Made by a program: the position numbers and the translations under genes. A stretch of DNA of 64,000 nucleotides from Hermatobates lingyangjiaoensis. Lineage: Eukaryota; Arthropoda; Insecta; Hemiptera; Hermatobatidae. The stretch covers positions 1 to 64,000 of the forward strand of contig JAPFBL010000239.1 of assembly GCA_026182355.1 (NCBI GenBank). The letters run 5' to 3'. This document shows positions 55,961-64,000 of this stretch, one piece after another. The notes under the pieces were generated by a model that searched no databases, was not told the DNA's origin, and worked only from the letters and a program-made list of their open reading frames with translations. Position 1 is the stretch's first letter. The number at the start of each line of letters is the position of its first letter.

Positions 55961-57390
55961 ATATATATATCTGCAATGATAACAAAAGATATTAAATTAG
56001 TTATCCATTAGTTTGATAACAATTTGATAACAGTTTACCAGAGATTTTGATATTACGTTCACGAGATAGACACATTAAATTAATAGGAAAACACAATTGA
56101 TTGTGGGCTAGTGTGATGTTATGTTTACTTACAGTAAAGTTGAGTGCAGGTCACTCCAGATAGTTTTTTCTAATTCACCCAACATTGTAGGATAAGAAAC
56201 GTTTTGTGCATCCTGTCCCTCGGTGGAGTCGGGTCAAGTGTCTGTACGTTATATGCAGGGCTCCTTGTTACGCCCGAAATGTGGATATTCAACATGATTT
56301 GAAAATGGAACACAGTTTCCACCACCCAACTTACTACCAATGAAGACAACAAACTACCTACCCATACCAACCTTGTTGTACAGCTCTCAATCCTGCCACC
56401 AACCTTCGTAAATCTCACTGAAGAATTACTTCATCATCCACTGACTATTTTTTCAACTCATGACCAAAATCATTGAAAAGTATGACTAACAAGACTACAT
56501 AACCCCAAATACGACGTCATAGCAATACAGAGGAACTTAATATCCGATATGAATTACTGATAGCCCAAGTTAGAGTAGCACAGTAATCAAGCAGTAGAAT
56601 GCCTCTGGTATGGAACTGCTAGTCACGAGGTGCACTATAGTGCGCGGATATATTATTCGTTTGTTGTTTAAGTCTGTACGATTTGAAGTATTTCTTAAAT
56701 ATTTCTAACAAATTCTGACACCTACAGAAAGGTGAATTACATCCCTTCATGTAGATTTAACCTGTTAATATGAAATACCAATAACTATAATGAGTTCCAA
56801 ATAAAAAATAAGCAAGGAACTGCAATTGAAAGTGTAAACTGTAAAGGCGAAAGGCATACAAGTGTATGCGTGCGGTATGAAAATCCATATATTTCACTAT
56901 CGTTTGGTCTTGTCTTATAATTGGTTCTGAGTTAAATTTCTTGAGTTCTAACTTTCAGTAAGTTTAGAAGTTATCAAATGATTGTTGTTGTTGGAATACG
57001 TGAAGTAGACACGAGTCTCTCATCTGTGTGAGTTGACTCCGCTGAGAGCGAGTTGATGAAACTCTCATATGTTAGCGATACATATAGTGACGCGTCATGA
57101 GAAGTGCTCACGCAGCAGTTATCTTCGACTGTTTTCAAAGTAGTCCAAAAGGAACACTTTGCACCCTTCACCCTCCCCAATATTCCACACCTAATTAACT
57201 GACATTCTCGGCTCCAAACCAACAAACTAAACATCAACTTCTCATTACTTGTTCTCATCTCATTTGTAAACGAAGTAAACTACCAGCTATACCTAAAAGG
57301 TTTATACTGGTTATATAGAAATTTACTTTTATTCAAAAAGTGTGTGTGTGTTTCTTTCACCAACTCTCCAGACCTGTCTTATAAAAATAT
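55961..57390. other. Noncoding upstream sequence
   Basis: No gene recognised. 56160-56420 and 56985-57260 have modest minus-strand frames without any domain or splice context. Confidence 0.4.
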
Positions 57391-57396
57391 ATACAT

Positions 57397-58040
57397 CAGT
57401 GTTTCCCACATGATCCCCAGGGGTCCCATGAGAAAACTAGTATTCCAAAGTCCATGGCACGCGGTTAGCGCTTCGTGTTAAGTTCATATACGTACATCAG
57501 GATAGTATAAGTAAAAATACATCAAAGCATAGCGAGCTGACCCCCAGGGGTCCATGAGGAAAACTAGTATTTCAAAGTCCATGGCACGCGGTTAGCGCTC
57601 CGTGTTAAGTTCATATACGTACATCAGGATAGCATAAGTAAAAATACATTAAAGCATAGCGAGCTGACCGTTAGAATATTCAAACATTATAAAACATTAG
57701 ACCCAATATTCTAGCCAGTTTGTTATAAGTGCCAATGTTTTAAACTGTTTTATATCATTTTTTGTTATATTCAAAACTGATTTTTTTACAGTATATTTCA
57801 GCATACTTTATAAAGTGCTAATAAAGGAATATTTTCTTATTGTTTTAAAAAGATGTTCGTACTTCGGTAAAACGTTGTAAATGAAATAAACTTATTCCAT
57901 AGTTAGACCTAAAAATAAATATTTGTTTCAAAATTTATACGGGCATTACTATGCTTTTTATGTATCCGTGGGGGATGTCCCACAGATGTTAATATAGCTC
58001 TGAGGGGATCCACAAGCTAACAAACGATTGGGAACCTCTG
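57397..58040. mobile_element. hAT-type MITE with internal tandem duplication
   Basis: The ends are CAGTGTTTCCCA and TTGGGAACCTCTG (inverted), with flanking 8 bp ATATACAT and ATATTTAT (six of eight match). A segment of about 120 bp (ccccaggggtcc..tgag to gcatagcgagctgac) is present twice at the left end. The interior (taaaacattagacccaatattctag...cagcatac) also occurs at 60905-61040. No transposase. Confidence 0.78.
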
Positions 58041-58920
58041 ATATTTATCAATTTCTAAACTAGAGTACGAAATTCAGAAATGCATAGAAGATTCTAAACC
58101 AAACCAAAACTGGTTTTTACTAGAGTCTCACTGAAACTGAGAGACGTGAAATAGGACATCTGATGTGGCACTGAGAATGAAGGCAGGAATGAAAAGCATG
58201 TTACTGCTCACTCTGAAATCTTCATAAACCTAATGAACACATTTTATGTGTTTCCATTACTAGCTTTTTGTGAAATTTATATTGTGAAATCTTGTTATTA
58301 ATTACTATGAATGGAAACTCTATTAGACATTATAAGAAGAATGCAGACTCTGTCTAGAAAAGGTAGAAACCTTAAATTACGCTGTATTTGAATCCGAGTC
58401 AATCCCCTTGAAGGGGATAAATATATGCATTGTATTTACCATAATGAAAATTAATTGTAATTTTTTTACTACAGTTTACTATTTTTGGGTTGATTTGCTT
58501 TAACAAAATTTCATTATTACATCTTGGTCGTTCAGCGTAACAAAATTATGATGTCATAAAATGTACCATAACGCCAATTTCCTCTATCTAATTTCAACAG
58601 TATTTATTCAGCTCACAGTGTTGTCTGTTGCGAACTTTTGGATTCACACTCACTCACCCACCTACATAAATATAATTGTAAAAAATACAAAAAATACTGT
58701 AGGGATTTCAAAACATATAAGACTGCCAATATCTAGATGATTACTATACTTTGGTAAGGCAGGATAGAGATCGATATTACAAACAGCAGTTCGTCAAGAG
58801 GGTATGAAGATGAAGATAAATAAATGTCGAACCGGTTTCGTGTTCTGTCCTGTTTCATTGTACTCTTGATTTCATACAGTCCTAGTTTAAACACCATTCT
58901 TGTATTTTCAAATATATATA
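58041..58920. other. Noncoding with a partial dispersed repeat
   Basis: 58560-58680 (acgccaatttcctctatctaa; acactcactcacccacctac) matches part of the repeat at 39600 and 61370. The rest shows nothing. Confidence 0.45.
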
Positions 58921-58924
58921 TATA

Positions 58925-59175
58925 TAAATTCACTTTATAAACGGAAAGACGATCCAAACTGGACACAATACGAATACAAAATAGAAGAACAAGAACAACA
59001 AAATAGAATACAAAATTTCGGGCAATCCGTCTTCAGGAGAAAAGAAGACTTCTTTTCTCTTTTGTCTTTTCTCCTTTAGACGGATTGTCCAAAAATTTCA
59101 GTTTGTAAGTGTGTTTCTTTACTCTGAGATTACTCTTCTTCGATTTTGAACTCAAAATATATATAAATTTATATT
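58925..59175. mobile_element. Foldback with CTGAAGACGGATTG motif
   Basis: Arms aatttcgggcaatccgtcttcaggagaaaagaag and cttttctcctttagacggattgtccaaaaatttc are inverted. The left arm, minus strand, reads CTGAAGA, C, GG-ATTG-CCC, GAAA, TTTTG. A relic is at 45866. Confidence 0.6.
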
Positions 59176-59309
59176 TCACAGTGAACTATAAAAAGATTTT
59201 TATTTTTAAGTAAACTGAAAGGTATCAGTGTTTTAGGCTGTTATGCCAATGTCTTGGAGAATTAATTAGCTTTTTCATGTAACTGGCAAACACTGTCATT
59301 TTGTCGAGT

Positions 59310-59605
59310 AAAAAAGTTTATGAAATAGTCTCCACATATAGATGTTCAATAATATAAACAAAGCGTTTCGAGCATGTAGTGTCCTTCTTCAGGCGAAAAA
59401 CTAAAGAAAATATCCATGCAAGAAAAATATATATCTATACAAATATAAATAGTTCTGATGTCATTATATTTTTTAGTTTTACACCTGTTGAAGACACTAC
59501 GTGTTCCAAATGCGTTTTTTATATTTATACGTGGAGACTATTTCATTAACTTTTTTACCCTACAATGAGTAAATACCACATAACAACTGATTGGATTAAG
59601 TTACA
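59310..59605. mobile_element. Foldback element, family GTTTCGAACAC
   Basis: The left arm (aaagtttatgaaatagtctccac...gcgtttcgagcatgtagtgtccttcttcagg) and right arm (ttgaagacactacgtgttccaaatgcgt...agactatttcattaac) are inverted. The right end carries taccctacaatgagtaaataccacat. Confidence 0.7.
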
Positions 59606-60276
59606 ATAATTTTTTTTTTTTATTATTTTCAAGTATTTTTTTTTATTCAGCTAGGGGTCGTACGAGTTTAGTTTTGTATTGGTTTCTAAATTACTAGGAC
59701 TTTCAGTAAAATGACAATGTTTAGAAGAGCTTTGTTTATTATGATTTTGTTGGCTATATTTTAAGGAAACAATAAGGAAATCCCATAAAGTAAACACTGA
59801 CAACTTAAATTCCTGTTTAAAGAAATAATTAAGAATTCGAAAACTATTCGTACAGTTTGAAAGATCAGATTTAATTAATATAATGACTGGGTAAAACAAA
59901 CTATTTCAAAATGATAACATATTAATTGAAAGCGGGTCGGAGCTTGAAAGAGCTGATTCATGGCATAATGAAGGGAAATAAATTAACACTGACATTATAT
60001 AGAAAATAATGCTATTTTAATATATTCAAATAACTTGTTCAATATGCAGACATTTTCATTTTACTGTTCTGTTTTATCTTTACAACAGCTGCTTTGTATA
60101 GCCTTGCTAGTAATAATTATAGCTTTTCTGGAACAAATGTAATACTAATATAAATGTTAGTTATTCCCATGAATTATCAATGAGTTGGAACAATATACTG
60201 AATTGATTAGTTGAAATTACTGATCCAAATGCATCAAGTAACAATCAACTATATAAACGTGTTATGAGTACGTCGA
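59606..60276. other. Noncoding, AT-rich
   Basis: T runs at about 59612 and 59637. No feature supported. Confidence 0.4.
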
Positions 60277-60601
60277 GGGGGATCAGTTTAGCTCAGTGGC
60301 TTACGTACTCGCCTCTGAACTGATAGGACTGGGGTTCGATCCCCACCTGGCCCTCGATTTATTCATGCGGGAGGTGAATAAATCTGAGCACGTCGTCCCT
60401 CGGAGAAGGATGTTAAACCGTCGGTCCCGCGCCTGTACCAATTCAGGTACTCGTTAAAGATCCCTACTCTAAATACACTTGAGTTAGGCAAAATTTAGGA
60501 CTCCCAATGTAGAATCAACTTCATTGTGTGGTATCACAAAGGGCCAATGGTCGGCCTACGTGTGTTCCCTTGTGGGATCACCACTGCAACCTAACCTAAC
60601 C
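60277..60601 (+). mobile_element. tRNA-derived SINE, best preserved, tail type B
   Basis: A box (GTTTAGCTCAGTGGCTTACG), B box (GGTTCGATCCCCACCTGG) and the acceptor-stem-like CCTGGCCC are intact. The body (GGTGAATAAATCTGAGCACG, GGTACTCGTTAAAGATCCCT, AGTTAGGCAAAATTTAGGA) is followed by the type B tail ending ACTGCAACCTAACCTAACC. Confidence 0.88.
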
Positions 60602-61365
60602 TATGAGTACGTCCGAATAAAATGCGTCGAATGGCTTTCTGACCATCAGCCATTAGGTCTCTGTGTGTTCATCTACCATAGGAGTAGTCAAACTTTGACA
60701 TACCATGCGCCACATTTTTAACATAGGCTTCCAGATGCCCCATAAATCTCTTGTAACCTAACGTCTACTTTTCTTCTATATACATATAACATGGTTTTAT
60801 ATATGATTGTTATTATGTTCATAATATTAAATTTAGAAAATAAATAACAGCAGTACCTACTTGATAAAGCAAATACATTACGTACCTAATGAGACTTCTG
60901 AGGATGTCAAACCTATAAAACATTAGACCTAATATTCTAGTCAATTTATTATAATGTTCTAATGTTTTAAAACAATCTCTTACATTTTATTTGTTATATT
61001 CAAAATTGATTCTTTTACAATTTATTTCAGCATACGTTAACAAATATTAAAAATCTGGAGTGGCCGACACTCAACTTTACTTTAAATAAATATAACATCA
61101 AACTTCTTGGGTATATAATATAATATATAATGTGCCATTTAGGCATAGTATAAATATGTAAATGGGAGAAGTGTATTAGCCTTTTATTCCTGGAGGTAGT
61201 GCAGATTGTGATTGTGTGCCACCGCCAAAACAATTATCTCAACTCATTCTCCAAATAAAGTTCTATTTCTAGGTATTGTTTATTTTGAACCGTCAAATGG
61301 TATGGCTTGCATCGCTGTTTCAAGCTTTCATATTGAATTATAAGTCAAATTTATTATATTGTATA
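60602..61365. other. hAT-like relic and noncoding sequence
   Basis: 60670-61040 begins with CATAGGAGTAGTCAAACTTTG and ATGCGCCACATTT, like some hAT ends. It shares its interior (aaaacattagacctaatattctag, tttatttcagcatac) with the MITE at 57397-58040. The right border is unclear. Confidence 0.4.
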
Positions 61366-61369
61366 GAAA

Positions 61370-61740
61370 AAAAAAAATTATTTCCCGTTGTTTTGAAACT
61401 CCGAGGATATTTTTCGTTTATTGCTTTTTCAGCTTCAAAAAGACAATGCCAAAATTTCAAGACTCTAGAATTAGTAGTTCAGGAGAAAAAAATATACTCT
61501 AAAAAGAGGTTTTTGGGGGAAAAAAGTGACTTTCCCATCATGCATAACTGCTGCCAAACAATAGGTCTCATCTATACTATGAGGCCCATTTTTGTGTAAA
61601 ATATGAATTTGATCCATTAAAAATTCTGAATCATATCGCGTCCGCAAACTTTGGATACATACTCCTGCACACACACACACACACACAGTTATCATCGAAA
61701 CAACTTCATAAAACGACTTCTGGGACCTCAAAACATGTAA
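61370..61740 (+). mobile_element. Unassigned dispersed repeat, fullest copy
   Basis: It matches 39600-39915 and the split copy at 49880. Shared strings include atttttcgtttattgctttt, aatttcaagactctagaatt and cccatcatgcataactg. It ends in a (CA)n run at about 61669-61687. No protein domain. Confidence 0.6.
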
Positions 61741-61954
61741 TTCCGTCAAAATTTCGAGATTGAATGTTTTCACGATCACTATACTTTACTTATGGTAAAG
61801 TAAAAATGTATATTTTGTAATTGTTTTAAAAAGATTTTTGTATTTAGACATCACGTTGTCAATTCAAATGAGCTTATTTCATTATTACACTTTTCATTTA
61901 CCTAAAAACATATGGTTGTTTGAAAATGTACAGGAGGTTTTTTTAAGTATCTAG

Positions 61955-62520
61955 GGGGGTGGGGAGTGGGGGGGGGGGGGGGATATAGCTGTCAGCTATA
62001 AATAATATATGTCATATTAAAAGACATTTTCTAAAGTAGTGAAAAGGTTTTACATGCAGAGTAGTGGTTTGGACTTGGGATTCTCACCTGTATGCACTTC
62101 AGTAAGGGGGGGGGGGGGGGGGGCAGATGGCAATATAGCTGTCAGCTGACTATATTAAAAGACATTTTCTAAAGTAGTGAAAAGGTTTTACATGCAGAGT
62201 AGTGGTTTGGTCTTGGGATTCTCACCTGTATGCACTTGAGTAAGGGGGGGGGGGGGGGGGCAGATGGTAATATAGCTGTCAGGTGACTATATTAAAAGAC
62301 ATTTTCTAAAGTAGTGAAAAGGTTTTACATGCAGAGTAGTGCTTTGGATTTGGGACTCTCACCTGTATGCACTTGAGTAAGGGGGGGGGGGGGCCAGATG
62401 GCAATATAGCTGTCAGCTGACTATATTAAAACACATTTTCTAAAGTAATGAAAAGGTTTTACATGCAGAGTAGTGCCTTGGATTTGGGATTCTCACCTGT
62501 ATGCACTTGAGTATCTATTC
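61955..62520. repeat. 133-138-bp tandem array with poly-G and a donor-like site
   Basis: acatgcagag occurs at 62052, 62190, 62328 and 62461. Each unit carries ttctcacctgtatgcactt; the minus strand reads CATACAG then GTGAGAATCC, a donor-like site. Units end in poly-G runs (about 61965, 62107, 62244 and 62381). The last unit passes directly into the exon candidate at 62497-62581. Confidence 0.9.
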
Positions 62521-62581
62521 GTCTCAACGAAAGGAGACTACAGCCTTGACGGAGTCTAGTATCGCACCATTCCACCTGCAT
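62497..62581 (-). other. Candidate 5' exon (probably noncoding) of the minus-strand gene
   Basis: On the minus strand the acceptor ctggtgttttgtttcag precedes ATGCAGGTGG, and the donor is CATACAG followed by GTGAGAAT. The 85 bp could start MQVEWCDTRLRQGC but cannot join the cyclase exon at 40438-40728 in frame: the required register has a TAG. It is thus at best a 5' UTR exon, with translation starting at the ATG at 40712. Its last 14-20 bp and donor are repeated three times to the left. Confidence 0.3.
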
Positions 62582-62682
62582 CTGAAACAAAACACCAGTT
62601 ATAAGTGACAAGGTATTCATCGCAAACAGTCCACTGTGATTAGCAGTATTAATGACACAACTGAGTGCTTCATCGTAGTATT

Positions 62683-62750
62683 CAATGATCAAACCACAAT
62701 ATGAAATGGGAAAACAAGACTAAGATCTTTCAACCGTAACAAACGTCTTT
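62683..62750 (-). repeat. Family-K hammerhead-like repeat, partial arm
   Basis: tcaatgatcaaaccacaatatgaaatgggaaaacaagactaagatctttcaaccgtaacaa stops within the stem region. Only the GAAA half of the motif remains. Confidence 0.65.
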
Positions 62751-63575
62751 ATTGAAAGGCCTTCCCATTTCGAATACTTCTGTTAAAGATCTCTACTTCA
62801 AAACAACTTCTAGGATGCCCAAGCATCGAAGCCTACTACAAAATATCGCAACGGACACAGAAACAATGTTACACCTAAACAGAATACAAAAAAACGCAAA
62901 AAGCACATACAATGAAATTTTTCTTATCGTTCAGTATAAAAGCAAATAAAAAGAACCACAATAAATGTTCAACCCAATTTAATTCAACATCTTTATGCGA
63001 AAAGGGTTTTAAGTTATATTAGGGAATAAAGTTGTAAACTGATATGACAAATATAGGGATGCAAAGGGCTGTAGAAAGGGTATCTACAAAACATACTTGG
63101 GCTTTATTGAGCCTTCCAATACAAGGCCTCTGCCTACGTACGGTAATATTTTTTTAATAATGCCCTCTCTACTGCAGAACATCATATCCTATATTCAAAA
63201 TGTTATTATTTATTAACAAAAATTCCTAGCATTTAATATTATTTTTTTTTTAAATATTATTAAGTGTATCTTAAAGATGCTTTGTTTAAATTTAATACAA
63301 TTTTAAACTATATCTGTAAATTTATGTTGATTAAAGATGTGTTTAATAGATTAATTTGAAGAGATTGGTAATATTTAAAAAGATGATGAATGGATAAGAA
63401 TCATAGATTAATGAAATCACAAAATCATCAGCAAATAATAAAAAAAAACTCATAAATTCGATATTGGCAGAATGTTAGCCTGAAAAGAGTTGGCTTGTGG
63501 TCAGAGAAATGAATAAATACAATTCAATGGTCTAGTATAATATTATGAAAACATCATGAAAATACAATATCGGTG
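62751..63575. other. Noncoding, AT-rich
   Basis: A 65-codon plus-strand frame at 62752 shows no domain. No repeat family recognised. Confidence 0.4.
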
Positions 63576-63577
63576 AG

Positions 63578-64000
63578 GACTTTGTTGTAACAGTGCTCAA
63601 TACTTCATATATTCCTTGAGGAGTCTGCCATGAATGTCATGATACCAGAAAACAACAGAGTCATGTGTTGACTCTGACTTTGTTGTAACAGTGCTCAATA
63701 CTGCATATATTCCTTGAGGAGTCTGCCATGAATGTCATGACACCATAAAACAACAGAGTTATGTCATGACTTTGACTTTGTTGTAACAGTGCTCAATACT
63801 GCATATATTCCTTGAGGAGTCTGCCATGAATGTCATGACACCATAAAACAACAGAGTTATGTCATGACTTTGACTTTGTTGTAACAGTGTTCAATACTGC
63901 ATATATTCCTTGAGGAGTCTGCCATGAATGTCATGACACCATAAAACAACAGAGTTATGTCATGACTTTGACTTTGTTGTAACAGTGCTCAATACTGCAT
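63578..64000. repeat. 98-bp tandem satellite running off the right edge
   Basis: gactttgttgtaacagtg starts at 63578, 63676, 63774, 63872 and 63970, exactly 98 bp apart. Units are almost identical (catatattccttgaggagtc, tgccatgaatgtcatgacac). Confidence 0.95.

Noticed and set aside
62752..62949. 65-codon plus-strand frame
   Set aside because: No family recognised, starts inside a PLE-type repeat relic, and no supporting splice sites.

Overview
This is repeat-rich nuclear DNA from an animal, not a prokaryotic or viral contig. It is AT-rich, and its three clear coding exons are bounded by GT-AG splice sites. It also holds dense (TA)n tracts, tRNA-derived SINEs, Penelope-like retroelement (PLE) pieces, mariner and hAT elements and long minisatellites. 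The gene resembles insect rutabaga and vertebrate ADCY1, so an invertebrate is most likely. I lean towards an arthropod (crustacean or chelicerate) but cannot prove it.

The one gene I recognise lies on the minus strand and is a membrane adenylate cyclase of the Ca2+/calmodulin-responsive ADCY1/rutabaga group. Three consecutive exons are visible: 40438-40728 (N-terminus, TM1-TM2), 38153-38438 (TM3-TM5) and 5099-5248 (TM6 and the linker into the first catalytic domain). Their splice phases join exactly (2, then 0, then 0). They give about 237 codons if translation starts at the ATG at 40712. The intron between the last two is about 33 kb. The catalytic domains lie beyond the left edge. Possible 5' noncoding exons are at 51824-51868 and 62497-62581 (minus strand, weak evidence). 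A separate plus-strand exon candidate lies at 53628-53717.

Nearly everything else is transposon debris in the introns and upstream region. PLE coding remnants occur at 1-402 (GIY-YIG endonuclease), 9661-9837 and 31598-31700 (N-terminal region) and 52662-53580 (reverse transcriptase with YVDD). Several families of foldback or terminal repeats, usually next to (TA)n, carry a hammerhead-ribozyme-like string: CUGANGA, one base, a 4-6 bp stem, then GAAA. Eleven copies of one SINE family occur with two alternative 3' tails. Two mariner halves (17.2 kb C-terminal, 36.2 kb N-terminal) share a terminal repeat. hAT-type nonautonomous elements are at 18.0-19.1, 25.5, 46.2, 50.0 and 57.4 kb. Tandem arrays have units of about 95, 66, 149, 151, 67, 138 and 98 bp.

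The observations most worth following are the recurring hammerhead-like motifs with compensatory stem changes, and two tandem arrays that copy splice sites. One is a fourfold array of the acceptor and putative start codon of the cyclase N-terminal exon (40.68-41.19 kb). The other is a fourfold array of a donor-like site at 62.0-62.5 kb.
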